The translations under genes were made by a program, and so were the position numbers. Shown here in pieces: positions 45,035 to 56,146 of a DNA stretch of 64,000 nt. Within the stretch, counting starts at the first letter, position 1, and every line of letters starts with the position of its first letter. Under the pieces are notes generated by a model. It saw nothing but the letters and a program-made list of their open reading frames with translations, did not search any database and was not told the origin of the DNA. Location of the stretch: contig NZ_JAPYKH010000016.1 in the NCBI RefSeq assembly GCF_029623345.1, forward strand, positions 1 to 64,000, read 5' to 3'. The stretch is from Sphingomonas phyllosphaerae (GTDB lineage Bacteria; Pseudomonadota; Alphaproteobacteria; Sphingomonadales; Sphingomonadaceae).

Positions 45035-46450
45035 ATGACCGACCCCCGCACCGAACCCGCCGCCACCCGCACCGAGACCGACGCGCTCGGCGCGATCGAG
45101 GTACCCGCCAGCGCCTACTGGGGTGCGCAGACCGAGCGCAGCCTCGAGAACTTTCCGTTCGGCGCGCGTGAGCGGATGCCGATCGAGATCGTCCGCGCGC
45201 TCGCGCTGGTGAAGCAGGCGGCGGCGCGGGTGAACCGCCGCCACGGGCTCGCTGCCGAGAAGGCGGAGGCGATCGAGGCCGCGGCGCAGGAGATCACGCA
45301 GGGGCTGCTCGACGACCAGTTCCCGCTGGTGATCTGGCAGACCGGCAGCGGCACGCAGAGCAACATGAACGTCAACGAGGTGATCGCGGGCCGCGCCAAC
45401 GAGATTCTCACCGGCCAGCGTGGCGGCAAGGCGCCGGTCCACCCCAACGACGACGTCAACCGCGGCCAGTCGTCCAACGACAGTTTTCCCACCGCGCTCC
45501 ACGTCGCCTGCTCGCTCGCGGTGCGCCAGCGGCTGATCCCCGCGGTCGAGCGGCTGCACGCCGCGCTTGACGCGCGCGCGCGCGAATGGGCCGGGCTGGT
45601 CAAGATCGGCCGCACCCACCTCCAGGACGCGACGCCGCTGACGCTCGGCGACGAATTCTCCGGCTACGCGCACCAATTGTACCGCTGCATCAAGCGGATC
45701 GAACCCGCGGTGGAGCAGGGTACCGACAAGCTCGCGCAGGGCGGCACCGCGGTCGGCACCGGCCTCAACGCGCCCAAGGGCTTCGCGCGCGACGTCGCCG
45801 CCGAGCTCGCGGCGATCACCGGCGTGGCCTTCGCGCCGGCGGAGAATTTCTTCGAGGCGCTCGCCAGCAACGATCCACTCGTCCATCTCTCGGGCGTGCT
45901 CAACACGCTGGCGGTGGCGTGCACCAAGATCGCCAACGACATCCGCCTGCTCGGCTCAGGGCCGCGCAGTGGCCTCGGTGAGCTCGACCTGCCCGCCAAC
46001 GAGCCGGGCAGCTCGATCATGCCGGGCAAGGTCAACCCGACCCAGTGCGAGATGCTGACGATGGTGGCGGCGCAGGTGATGGGCAACCACGTCGCGGTCA
46101 CCGTGGGCGGCGCGCAGGGGCATCTCGAGCTCAACGTCTTCAAGCCGATGCTGGGCGCCGCGGTGCTGCGCTCGATCGACCTGCTAGCGACCGGGTGCGA
46201 GAGCTTCGCGCTGCGCTGCGTCGACGGGCTGCGCGCCAACGAGGCGCGGATCGGCGAGCTGGTCGAGCGCTCGCTGATGCTGGTGACCGCGCTCGCGCCC
46301 GAGATCGGCTATGACAATGCCGCCAAGATCGCCAAGCACGCGCACGAGCGCGGGCAGACACTGCGCGAGGCCGGGCTGGAACTGGGGCTGGTGGACGAGG
46401 CGACGTTCGACCGGGTGGTACGGCCAGAGGCGATGCTGGGGGAGCGGTAG
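45035..46450 (+). CDS. fumC: Fumarate hydratase, class II
   Basis: Iron-independent fumarase, 471 residues, TCA cycle. Motifs: [19 protein letters not shown] (about 28-46), [50 protein letters not shown] and the catalytic signature [11 protein letters not shown] (from about 326). Divergent from the dicarboxylate symporter, a natural metabolic pairing. The 261-base gap between them shows no repeat or obvious operator. Confidence 0.97.
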   Translation: MTDPRTEPAATRTETDALGAIEVPASAYWGAQTERSLENFPFGARERMPIEIVRALALVKQAAARVNRRHGLAAEKAEAIEAAAQEITQGLLDDQFPLVIWQTGSGTQSNMNVNEVIAGRANEILTGQRGGKAPVHPNDDVNRGQSSNDSFPTALHVACSLAVRQRLIPAVERLHAALDARAREWAGLVKIGRTHLQDATPLTLGDEFSGYAHQLYRCIKRIEPAVEQGTDKLAQGGTAVGTGLNAPKGFARDVAAELAAITGVAFAPAENFFEALASNDPLVHLSGVLNTLAVACTKIANDIRLLGSGPRSGLGELDLPANEPGSSIMPGKVNPTQCEMLTMVAAQVMGNHVAVTVGGAQGHLELNVFKPMLGAAVLRSIDLLATGCESFALRCVDGLRANEARIGELVERSLMLVTALAPEIGYDNAAKIAKHAHERGQTLREAGLELGLVDEATFDRVVRPEAMLGER

Positions 46451-46518
46451 AAGGCGGCACTGCGGCGCGTCACCGTGACGTCCGCAAGCTCGTTCGATGC
46501 TTTGCCTCACACCATTGC

Positions 46519-46614
46519 CGTCATCCTGAACTTGTTTCAGGATCCACTGGTGCGCCGGCATCGCGACCGCTAAGTGCGCGGATCGGTGGATCCCGAAACG
46601 AGTTCGGGATGACG
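46519..46614. repeat. GGATCC-type inverted-pair repeat, copy 4
   Basis: Left arm GTCATCCTGAACTTGTTTCA plus GGATCCAC, right arm GTGGATCCCGAAACGAGTTC plus GGGATGAC, inverted. Arm core differs from copies 1-2 (CTGAACTTGTTTCAG instead of CCCCGCGGAGGCGGGG). Confidence 0.88.
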
Positions 46615-46721
46615 CCAGCTAAGGGGCAAGCGGCGCGTCAAGCTTCCGCCTTGGCCCGGTGCGCACGCCCGATGTGGCGCCCAGGTCAGTCCATGGCGTC
46701 AGGCGCGCTCCCCGCCCGATC

Positions 46722-47015
46722 CTACCGGAAATTGTCCGCGTAGCTCTGTAGCTTGAGCGTCTTTGTCGGGGTCGGGATAACGGTGTAGCGCAACCCCTGC
46801 TGCTCGGCATACGCCACTGCCGCCTCGCACGTCGGGAAGCCCAGCTTGATCTGGTCGCGCGTGTCGCCGCTGCCGGCCCAGCCGGTGAGCGCATCGGCCT
46901 TCTTGGGCTCGCCGGGCTCGAATTCGAGCTGCCAGTGATCGGTGCGGGCCTTGCCCGACTGCATGGCGTTCTTCGGGCGCTGGTAGATGCGGGCGGTCTG
47001 CATGACCGGCGTCAT
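46722..47015 (-). CDS. NDUFS4-like complex I accessory protein
   Basis: A 97-residue member of the ETC complex I subunit family, the bacterial relative of the 18-kDa subunit NDUFS4. It has [17 protein letters not shown] near the start, [10 protein letters not shown], the middle [20 protein letters not shown], and the end ENFR-like YADNFR. It probably binds the NADH dehydrogenase arm. Starts at 47015 and 47003 are both possible ([11 protein letters not shown]); no Shine-Dalgarno decides. It is divergent from dnaK, and the shared 173-base gap carries the heat-shock promoter. Confidence 0.85.
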   Translation of the reverse strand: MTPVMQTARIYQRPKNAMQSGKARTDHWQLEFEPGEPKKADALTGWAGSGDTRDQIKLGFPTCEAAVAYAEQQGLRYTVIPTPTKTLKLQSYADNFR

Positions 47016-47076
47016 ACGGGTCACGCGCGAGTCAGGCAATCGTTCCCGGCCGCCCCCGCCACACGGCCGCCGCAAT

Positions 47077-47107
47077 CTTGCGGGGCGCGACCGCGCACCT
47101 ATATCGC
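47077..47107 (+). promoter_or_regulatory. Sigma-32 (RpoH) type promoter of dnaK
   Basis: CTTG (47077-47080) and CCTATAT (47098-47104) are separated by 17 bases, matching the alphaproteobacterial RpoH consensus CTTG-N17-CYTATNT. It lies about 85 bases before the dnaK ATG. No CIRCE-like inverted repeat was found. Confidence 0.75.
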
Positions 47108-47188
47108 GCTTCGTCATCGCGGTTGCGCTGCCGTAACGGGGCGTCGCCGCAACATTACACGTCAACGCAGGGGCTAGGCAAAGCACTC

Positions 47189-49096
<1,908 letters not shown>

Positions 49097-49129
49097 TCCG
49101 CGCCGGAGTGAACTGACATGAACCTCTCC

Positions 49130-49214
49130 CGTCATACCGGCGCAGGCCGGTATCCCGTGCCGCAGACGAGACCGCGCGCGGCACTGGACCCCGGCCCTGG
49201 CCGGGGTGACGGCG
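49130..49214. repeat. Inverted-pair repeat, copy 5 (diverged)
   Basis: Left arm GTCATACCGGCGCAGGCCGG plus TATCCC, right arm TGGACCCCGGCCCTGGCCGG plus GGTGACG. It fills most of the dnaK-dnaJ gap and could form a hairpin within the transcript. Confidence 0.75.
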
Positions 49215-49233
49215 ACGGGCGCGGGGGCGCTGC

Positions 49234-50352
49234 ATGACTGAAATCGACTATTACGAGCTGCTCGAATGCGAGCGGACCGCGGACGCGGCGACGATCAAAT
49301 CGTCGTATCGCAAGCTCGCGATGAAATACCATCCCGACAAGAACGCCGGGTGCAAGGACAGCGAAGCCAAGTTCAAGGCGGTCAGCGAGGCCTATGACTG
49401 CCTCAAGGACCCGCAGAAGCGCGCGGCCTATGATCGCTTCGGCCACGCTGCCTTCAAGAACGGTGGCGGCAGTGGCGGCGGCGCGCAGGATTTCTCCGGC
49501 TTCTCCGATATCTTCGAGAGTGTCTTCGGCGAATTCATGGGCGGCCAGCGCGGCGGCGGGCGGCAGGTGCGCCGCGGCGCCGACCTGCGCTACGACATGG
49601 AGATCACGCTGGAGGAGGCGTATCACGGCAAGGAGACGGAGATCACCGTCGACATTTCCGCCGCATGCGACACCTGCAACGGCACCGGCTCCAAGCCGGG
49701 CACTCATGCGCACACCTGCCAGCACTGCCACGGGCACGGCAAGGTGCGCGCGCAGCAGGGCTTCTTCGTGGTCGAGCGGGCCTGCCCCTTGTGCCACGGC
49801 TCGGGTGAGGTGATCACCGATCCGTGCGCCGACTGCCGCGGCGAGGGTCGGGTCGAGAAGACCAAGACGCTCGCGGTCAACGTGCCGCCGGGCGTCGACG
49901 AGGGCACGCGCGTGCGCCTCACCGGCGAAGGCGAGGCGGGCGCGCGCGGCGCCCCGCCGGGCGATCTCTACATCTTCCTCCACGTGAAGCGGCATTCGAT
50001 CTTCGAGCGCGAGGGTACGACATTGTTCGCGCGCGCGCCGATCAGCTTCACCACCGCCGCGCTGGGCGGGACGCTGTCGATCCCCGGGCTCGACGGCAAA
50101 CGCCACGAGGTCAAGATCCCTGCGGGCATCCAGTCGGGCAAGCAGCTGCGCCAGCGCGGCGCGGGCATGCCCGTGCTCCAGGGCCGTGGCACCGGCGACC
50201 TGGTGATCCAGGTTGAGGTGGAGACGCCGTCCAAGCTCAGCACGCGGCAGCGCGCGTTGCTGGAGGAATTCCGCGAGACCGAGACGGGTGACGAATGCCC
50301 GCAGAGCCAGGGCTTCTTCTCGCGGCTCAAGAACGCGATCGCGGGCGAGTGA
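49234..50352 (+). CDS. dnaJ: Chaperone DnaJ
   Basis: Hsp40 co-chaperone, 372 residues. The J domain has KYHPDKN (HPD 33-35), followed by a Gly/Phe-rich stretch. The zinc-finger region has all four repeats: CDTCNGTG, CQHCHGHG, CPLCHGSG and CADCRGEG. The C-terminal substrate domain is complete. The stop overlaps the era start (GTGA). Confidence 0.98.
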   Translation: MTEIDYYELLECERTADAATIKSSYRKLAMKYHPDKNAGCKDSEAKFKAVSEAYDCLKDPQKRAAYDRFGHAAFKNGGGSGGGAQDFSGFSDIFESVFGEFMGGQRGGGRQVRRGADLRYDMEITLEEAYHGKETEITVDISAACDTCNGTGSKPGTHAHTCQHCHGHGKVRAQQGFFVVERACPLCHGSGEVITDPCADCRGEGRVEKTKTLAVNVPPGVDEGTRVRLTGEGEAGARGAPPGDLYIFLHVKRHSIFEREGTTLFARAPISFTTAALGGTLSIPGLDGKRHEVKIPAGIQSGKQLRQRGAGMPVLQGRGTGDLVIQVEVETPSKLSTRQRALLEEFRETETGDECPQSQGFFSRLKNAIAGE

Positions 50353-51293
50353 GCGACGTGGACGCAACCGCGCCAGCGACTCAACATTCGCAACATTCGC
50401 CGGCGACGCGCTGTGGCCTGGTTGCGGTCGTGGGCGCGCCCAATGCGGGAAAGTCGACCTTGGTCAACGCCTTGGTCGGGCAAAAGGTAGCGATCGTCAG
50501 TCCCAAGGCGCAGACCACGCGCGCGCGGCTGATGGGCGTCGCGCTGGAGGGCGAGACGCAGCTGCTGCTCGTCGATACGCCCGGCATCTTTGAGCCGCGT
50601 CGCCGGTTCGATCGTGCAATGGTGGCCGCGGCGTGGGGCGGCGCCGAGGGTGCCGACGTGATCGCGCTGGTGGTCGACGGCAAGGGCGGGCTCGGCCCCA
50701 AGGTGACCGAGATCGTCGAGTCGCTGAAGGACCGGCGCGAGCCGATCTACCTCGTGCTTAATAAGGTCGACCTCGCCGACAAGCCCAAGCTGCTGGTCCA
50801 TGCGGAGAAGCTCAACGCGCTTCTGCCCTTTGCCGAGACCTTCTTCATTTCCGCGCAGACCGGCGACGGGCTGCCTCAGTTCAAGCAGGCGCTGGCGGCG
50901 GCGATGCCGGCGGGGCCGTGGCATTATCCCGCGGATCAGGTGTCCGACGCGTCGGAGCGTGCGCTGGCGGCGGAGGTGACGCGCGAGCAGCTCTACCTCC
51001 AGCTCCACGCCGAGCTGCCTTATGCCAGCGTGGTCGAGACCGAGAAGTTCAGCGAGCGCGAAGACGGCTCGGCCGAGATCCACCAGCAGATCCTCGTCGA
51101 GCGCGTGACCCAGCGCGCGATCGTGCTGGGCAAGGGCGGCACGCGCATCCGCGAGATCGGCGCGCGCGCGCGTGCGGAACTGGCGGTGCTGCTCGACCGG
51201 CCGGTCCACCTCTACCTCCACGTCAAGGTCAAGCCCGGCTGGGACGAGGACCGCGGCGTCTACCGCGACATCGGGCTCGACTGGGTGGAGTGA
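50349..51293 (+). CDS. era: GTPase Era with a repeat-derived N-terminus
   Basis: Ribosome-assembly GTPase acting on 16S rRNA; 314 residues. G1 is GAPNAGKS (29-36), G3 DTPGIF, G4 NKVD, and the C-terminal KH domain has IVLGKGGTRIREIG. The start is a GTG at 50349, overlapping the dnaJ stop. The first ~21 residues are unusual: residues about 8-18 are encoded by a 32-base repeat (50369-50400) that is also present, untranslated, before nadB. Era normally begins only 5-10 residues before its GLVA(V/I)VG strand. There is no in-frame start after the repeat, so the extension is probably translated. Confidence 0.95.
   Translation: MSDVDATAPATQHSQHSPATRCGLVAVVGAPNAGKSTLVNALVGQKVAIVSPKAQTTRARLMGVALEGETQLLLVDTPGIFEPRRRFDRAMVAAAWGGAEGADVIALVVDGKGGLGPKVTEIVESLKDRREPIYLVLNKVDLADKPKLLVHAEKLNALLPFAETFFISAQTGDGLPQFKQALAAAMPAGPWHYPADQVSDASERALAAEVTREQLYLQLHAELPYASVVETEKFSEREDGSAEIHQQILVERVTQRAIVLGKGGTRIREIGARARAELAVLLDRPVHLYLHVKVKPGWDEDRGVYRDIGLDWVE
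50369..50400. repeat. 32-base perfect direct repeat, copy 2 (inside era)
   Basis: Identical to 10890-10921. Translated here as APATQHSQHSP in the Era N-terminus; CAACATTCG is tandemly duplicated. Confidence 0.95.
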
Positions 51294-51482
51294 GGCGGGG
51301 GTGGCAGGCGCCTCCCGCGCCGCACCCACTGCGCGTCACCCCGGACATGGTTCGGCATCCACCGTGCCGCGCACCTCACCCGGTGGCGCTCGCGGGACGG
51401 TCGATGAACTTGCCGACGCCCGGTTCGTCCTAACCGTTACCGGCCGGTGACGGGCCGCGAGAGGGGTGAACGAGACGACGCC

Positions 51483-53135
51483 ATGGCGGTGCTGACGCGG
51501 CTGCGCGACTTCGTTAGCGAGGAACGCTGGGAGTTCGCTCCGCACGAGCGTCCGGTCATGCCCGGCTCGCCGGGGTCGCCCGAGCATCCGCGGCGCCGTC
51601 GCCTCACCTATGCGCTGGTCGGCACCCTGGTGGGGCTCACCGGCGGGTTCGGCAACGCGCTGGTGGCGGCGAACACGACGACGCTGGCGGGCGCGCTGGG
51701 GCTCGACCCGTCCGAGATCGGGTGGCTGCCGACGGTCTATGTGATGACCAACGTCAGCATCAACCTGCTGCTGATCAAGTTCCGGCAGCAATTCGGGCTG
51801 CGCCCGTTCGCGATGCTGTTCATCGGCATCTATGTCGCGGTGACCTTCGCGCATCTGTTCGTCCACGGTTTCGCCTCGGCGATCGTGGTGCGCGCGGCGA
51901 GCGGGCTGGCGGCGGCGCCGCTCTCCACTTTCGCGCTCTATTATTTCATGCAGGCGGTGCCCGCGAACTGGCGGCTGCGCGCGATCGTGCTCGGCATCGG
52001 CGTGCCGCAATGCGCCACCCCGCTGGCGCGGCTGTTCTCCCCCGAGCTGCTGGCGATGAGCCAGTGGCGCACGCTATATCTGTTCGAGCTCGGGCTCGCC
52101 GCGCTGAGCCTCGCCGCGGTGACGGTGTTCCGGCTGCCGCCCACCACGCGCCAGCCCGCGTTCGAGAAGCTCGATTTCGTCACCTTCGCGCTCTACGCCG
52201 GGGCGATGGCCCTGTTCGCCGCGGTGCTCGGGCTGGGACGGTACGTGTGGTGGACCGAGGCCCGCTGGATCGGCTGGGCGCTGCTCGCCGCCATCCCGAT
52301 GCTCGCCGCCGCCTTGGTGATCGAGCATCACCGCGCCAACCCGCTGATCAACACGCGCTGGCTCGGCAGCGCCGACATCCTGCGCTTCGCGGTGGTGACG
52401 CTGATGGCGCGGATCGTGCTATCCGAACAGACCTATGGCGCGGTCGGGCTGCTCACCGTGCTGGGGCAGAACAACGACCAGCTGGGCACCTTCTTCACGA
52501 TCATCTTCCTCGCCACCGTGGCGGGCTTCGTCGCCAGCGCGGTGACGCTGAACGTCGAGAGACTGGCGCATCCGGTGATGCTCGCGATCGGGCTGGTGGC
52601 AGTGGCGGCCTGGGTCGATTCGTCCGCGACGAGCCTGACGCGCGCGCCGCAATTGTATCTTACCCAAGCGACGATCGCCTTCGCGGGCGCGTTCTTCCTC
52701 GGCCCTTCGCTGCTGTTCGGCATGACGCGCGCATTGCAGCAGGGGGCCGGTCACGTGATCAGCTTCATCGCGCTGTTCGGCGTGCTCAACTCGATCGGCA
52801 GCCTGGCCGGAACCGCGATCCTCGGCACCTATCAAATCGTCCGTGAGAAGGCGAACAGCGCCGCTTTGGTGCAGGCGATCGACCCGACCGACCCGCAGGT
52901 GCAGGCGCGGCTCGCCGCGGGGGCGAGCGGCGTGGCGCGCGTGGTCGGGGACACCGGGCTGCGCTCCGCCGAGGGCGGCGCCTTGCTGTCGCAGGCGGCG
53001 ACGCGCGAGGCCAATGTGCTCGCCTATGACGATCTGTTCCGGCTGATCGCGGTGCTCGCTGCGCTCACCTTCGTGTACCTGTTGTTCCTCCTGCTGCGCC
53101 GCGAATGGCGCGCGCGCCGTCAGAGTATCGCATGA
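51483..53135 (+). CDS. MFS drug exporter, EmrB/QacA type (14 TM)
   Basis: A 550-residue DHA2-family proton antiporter of the inner membrane, with about 14 helices. Visible features: LTYALVGTLVGLTGGFGNAL (helix 1), LGLDPSEIGWLPTVYVMTNV (loop after helix 1, diagnostic of DHA2), and GIGVPQCATPLARLFSPELL (helix 5). A loop between the last helices is longer than usual (about 450-510, with an EKANSAALVQAID segment). ATG 51483 is chosen; a GTG at 51447 is also in frame. It overlaps the membrane-fusion gene by four bases (ATGA) and heads a tripartite efflux operon. Confidence 0.9.
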   Translation: MAVLTRLRDFVSEERWEFAPHERPVMPGSPGSPEHPRRRRLTYALVGTLVGLTGGFGNALVAANTTTLAGALGLDPSEIGWLPTVYVMTNVSINLLLIKFRQQFGLRPFAMLFIGIYVAVTFAHLFVHGFASAIVVRAASGLAAAPLSTFALYYFMQAVPANWRLRAIVLGIGVPQCATPLARLFSPELLAMSQWRTLYLFELGLAALSLAAVTVFRLPPTTRQPAFEKLDFVTFALYAGAMALFAAVLGLGRYVWWTEARWIGWALLAAIPMLAAALVIEHHRANPLINTRWLGSADILRFAVVTLMARIVLSEQTYGAVGLLTVLGQNNDQLGTFFTIIFLATVAGFVASAVTLNVERLAHPVMLAIGLVAVAAWVDSSATSLTRAPQLYLTQATIAFAGAFFLGPSLLFGMTRALQQGAGHVISFIALFGVLNSIGSLAGTAILGTYQIVREKANSAALVQAIDPTDPQVQARLAAGASGVARVVGDTGLRSAEGGALLSQAATREANVLAYDDLFRLIAVLAALTFVYLLFLLLRREWRARRQSIA

Positions 53136-54289
53136 CCGACACCCGATCGCCTGTCGCTGCCGGACCTGTGACCGAGGAGCGCGCCGCCGAGGAGCGCGCC
53201 GCCGCCAGCTCCGCGGCGCCGGTGGGCTCGGGCTGGCGTCCGCCGCGGCTGTCGCGCACCGCCACGCTGCTGATCACCTTGCTCGCGGTCGCGGGGGTGC
53301 TGGCGGTGCTGGCGGCGTGGCGGATGTGGCCGTTCACCAGTGACTATGAGTCGACCGACAACGCTTATGTCCGCGGCCGCACCACGGTGATCGCGCCGCA
53401 GGTGTCGGGCTATGTCGAGCAGGTGCTGGTGCGCGACTTCGAGAATGTTCGCGCCGGGCAGCCGCTGGTGGTGGTCGATCGGCGAATCTACGCGCAGCGC
53501 GTCGAGCAGGCCGAGGCGCAGGTCGAGAATGCGCAGGCGACGCTGGCCAACAGCGTCCAGGCCGCGGCGAGCCGTCAGGCCAGCTTCGGCGGGCAGGAAG
53601 CGGCGTTGGCGAATGCGCGCGCGCAATTGCTGCGTGCCGAGGCGGACATGAACCGCGTCAACGACCTCGTCACCGATGGCTCGGTCTCGTTGCGCGAGCG
53701 CGACCAGACGCTCGCCACGCTGCGCCAGGCGCAGGCGCAGCTCCAGCAGGCGCAGGCCGCGCGCGAGATCGCGCGACAGGACATCCGCACCGTCGCGGTC
53801 GGTCGCAGCGGGCAGGAGGCGGGCGTGTCGGGCGCGCAGGCGGCGTTGCGGCTGGCGCGGATCGACCTCGCCAATACCGTGATCCGCGCGCCGGAGGCGG
53901 GGCGACTGAGCGAGGTGGGGGTGCGGGTCGGCCAATATGTCACCGCGGGATCGCAGCTGATGTTCCTGGTGCCGGCCGAGACTTGGGTCATCGCCAACTA
54001 CAAGGAGGCGCAGACCGCGCGGATCGCGGTGGGCCAGCGCGCCAGCTTCACCGTCGACGCGCTCGCCAACGCGCGACTGGCGGGCCGGGTCGAGCGGATC
54101 TCGCCCGCGGCAGGAAGCGAGTTCGCGGTGCTCAAGTCGGACAATGCCACGGGCAATTTCACCAAGGTGCCGCAGCGGATCGCGGTACGGATTCGGATCG
54201 ATCCCGGGCAGGCGCTGGCGGCGCGGCTGCGCCCGGGCATGTCGGTGCAGGCGCGGGTCGACACCGCCGGCACGCCGGCGCCGCGATGA
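53132..54289 (+). CDS. HlyD/EmrA family membrane-fusion protein
   Basis: A 385-residue periplasmic adaptor. Cytosolic N-terminus (1-43, acidic and Ala-rich), one helix (LLITLLAVAGVLAVLAAWRM, about 46-65), then the lipoyl half-motif YESTDNAYVRGRTTVIAPQV and GYVEQVLVRDFENVRAGQPL, a long coiled-coil hairpin (about 130-235) and the barrel TVIRAPEAGRLSEVGVRVGQ. It links the MFS pump and the outer-membrane factor. Four-base overlap with the pump gene. Confidence 0.92.
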   Translation: MTDTRSPVAAGPVTEERAAEERAAASSAAPVGSGWRPPRLSRTATLLITLLAVAGVLAVLAAWRMWPFTSDYESTDNAYVRGRTTVIAPQVSGYVEQVLVRDFENVRAGQPLVVVDRRIYAQRVEQAEAQVENAQATLANSVQAAASRQASFGGQEAALANARAQLLRAEADMNRVNDLVTDGSVSLRERDQTLATLRQAQAQLQQAQAAREIARQDIRTVAVGRSGQEAGVSGAQAALRLARIDLANTVIRAPEAGRLSEVGVRVGQYVTAGSQLMFLVPAETWVIANYKEAQTARIAVGQRASFTVDALANARLAGRVERISPAAGSEFAVLKSDNATGNFTKVPQRIAVRIRIDPGQALAARLRPGMSVQARVDTAGTPAPR

Positions 54290-54390
54290 GGGTCGGTGGC
54301 CCGCATGGAGTCGGTGCGCACGTCGGCGACGCTGGCTGCAGTATTGTCGCGAGTGCTGGTTGCTGGCCGCCGCCGTCAACCCACGCTCTT

Positions 54391-54487
54391 CCGTCATCCC
54401 GGACGTGTTCCGGGATCCACGGTCCCGCACATTCAGCGGCCTGCGAACGTGCGGGCGGGTGGACCGCGGACCAAGTCCGGGGTGACG
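54391..54487. repeat. GGATCC-type inverted-pair repeat, copy 6
   Basis: Left arm CCGTCATCCCGGACGTGTTC plus CGGGATCCAC, right arm GTGGACCGCGGACCAAGTCC plus GGGGTGACGG, inverted. Lies inside the efflux operon between the adaptor and outer-membrane-factor genes. Confidence 0.85.
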
Positions 54488-54531
54488 GCGGGCGTGCGAA
54501 GAAGGGCTCAGGCTTCACCAGCGTACCGCCG

Positions 54532-55944
54532 ATGCGTCGCTGCGCTCCCCGTATCCTCTACGCGCTTCTTCTCCCGCTCCTCCTCGCCGGCTGCGCGCTC
54601 CCCGGGCCCCGCCACCCCGCGCCGCCCGACGCCACCGTCACGCCGCCGCCGGCGTGGCGCAGCGCACTGACCACGCCCGACGCCTCGCCGGTGAGCGCCG
54701 CCTGGTGGCAGGGTTTCGGCGACCCGGTGCTCACCGCGCTGGTCGAGCGCGCGCTGGCCAACAACCTCGACGTGCTCGCCGCCGCCGCGCGGGTCGAGGA
54801 GGCGCGCGCCGCCGAGGCGCTGGCGCGCGCGCAGCTGCTGCCCCAGCTCGGCGGCACCGTGCCCGAGACGCAGGGCCAGTCGATCAGCGCGCTCGGCACC
54901 ACCGCGCGCTCGGCGGCGGTGCAGCCCGGCGTCCAGCTCAGCTACGACCTCGACCTGTTCGGGCGGCTGCGCCAGTCGAGCCGCGCCGCGCGCGCGCAGC
55001 TGCTCGCCACCGCGGCGGCGCGCGACACGGTGCGGCTCGCCACCACCGCCACGGCCGCCTCGAGCTATGTCACACTGCGCGCGCTCGACCAGCGGCTGGC
55101 GATCGCGCGCGAGACACTGGCGGCGCGCGCCGAGGCGTTGCGGATCGCGCGGCGGCGCTATGAGACGGGTTATGCGTCGCGGCTCGAGTACCGTCAGGCG
55201 CAGGCGGAATATGCGGGCACGCAACAGCTCGTCCCCGCCGCCGAGCTGGCGATCGCGCGGCAGGAGAATGCGCTGGCGCTGCTGACCGGCGACTCGCCAC
55301 GCGTGGTGGCGCGCGGGCTCGCGCTCGACCGGCTGACGACGCCGCCGCTGCCGGGCGGGCTACCCGCGCAGCTGCTGCGCCGCCGCCCCGACCTCTTCCA
55401 GGCCGAGCAGACGCTGGTGGCGGCAGACCGCACGCTCGACAGCCAGCGCGCGGCGATGCTGCCCAACCTGTCGCTGACGGGTGCGGGCAACCTCGTCCTC
55501 TCCACCGCGCTGGCGCAGCCCGAGGTGATCTTCTCGCTCGGCGCAAGCGTGCTGGGGCCGATCTTCGACGGCGGGCGGCTGCGCGCGCAGGAGCGCGTCG
55601 CCACCGCGCGGCGCGACCAGGCCGCCTACGCTTATCGCCGCGCCGCGCTGGTGGCGTTCCGCGAGGTGGACGACGCGCTCGTTGGGGTGCGCCGCACGGG
55701 TGAGCAGGCCGACGCGCTGGCGGCGCAGGCGGCGGCGTCGCGCGGCGCGTTGGAGAATGCGACCAACCGCTACCGCGCTGGCTATTCGGCCTATCTCGAG
55801 CAGCTCGACGCGCAGCGCACCTTGCTCACCGCCGAGCTGTCGCTGGTGCAGGCGCGCGCCGACCGGCTGACGAGCTATGTCGCGCTGTACCAGGCGATGG
55901 GTGGGGGGTGGACGCCGGCCGAGGTGGCGGCGGTGGCGCGGTGA
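54532..55944 (+). CDS. Outer-membrane efflux lipoprotein (NodT/OprM family)
   Basis: A 470-residue TolC-type channel. The lipoprotein signal ends LLLAGC (Cys about 21). Duplicated OEP repeats are clear: VSAAWWQGFGDPVLTALVER at the start of repeat 1, DLDLFGRLRQSSRAAR, GYASRLEYRQAQAEY, and FDGGRLRAQERVATARRDQA plus YRAGYSAYLEQLDAQRTLL in repeat 2. It completes the EmrAB-type pump. The gap of 242 bases before it carries a palindromic repeat. Confidence 0.93.
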   Translation: MRRCAPRILYALLLPLLLAGCALPGPRHPAPPDATVTPPPAWRSALTTPDASPVSAAWWQGFGDPVLTALVERALANNLDVLAAAARVEEARAAEALARAQLLPQLGGTVPETQGQSISALGTTARSAAVQPGVQLSYDLDLFGRLRQSSRAARAQLLATAAARDTVRLATTATAASSYVTLRALDQRLAIARETLAARAEALRIARRRYETGYASRLEYRQAQAEYAGTQQLVPAAELAIARQENALALLTGDSPRVVARGLALDRLTTPPLPGGLPAQLLRRRPDLFQAEQTLVAADRTLDSQRAAMLPNLSLTGAGNLVLSTALAQPEVIFSLGASVLGPIFDGGRLRAQERVATARRDQAAYAYRRAALVAFREVDDALVGVRRTGEQADALAAQAAASRGALENATNRYRAGYSAYLEQLDAQRTLLTAELSLVQARADRLTSYVALYQAMGGGWTPAEVAAVAR

Positions 55945-55953
55945 CGTCGTCTC

Positions 55954-56042
55954 TTGTGCTCCTGCGGCGGCAGGAGCCCAGGACCGCAAGTACCAAGTGG
56001 CGTTGTTTTGCTCGGCCCTGGGTTGCGGCTTTCGCCGGAACC
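55954..56042. repeat. Palindromic intergenic repeat, CCCAG family, copy 3 (diverged)
   Basis: TGCTCCTGCGGCGGCAGGAG and CCCAGGACCGCAAG on the left, GGGTTGCGGCTTTCGCCGGA on the right; an imperfect relative of 938-1014 and 28072-28150. Confidence 0.6.
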
Positions 56043-56146
56043 CGATGGCGTAACCCGCGAGTTAAGCAACGTCGCAACGATTCCCTGTGTGGAAGGGAGG
56101 GGTCGATGGTGGCCGCTGCGCAAGACGCGGCGTGAGGAGATGACGT

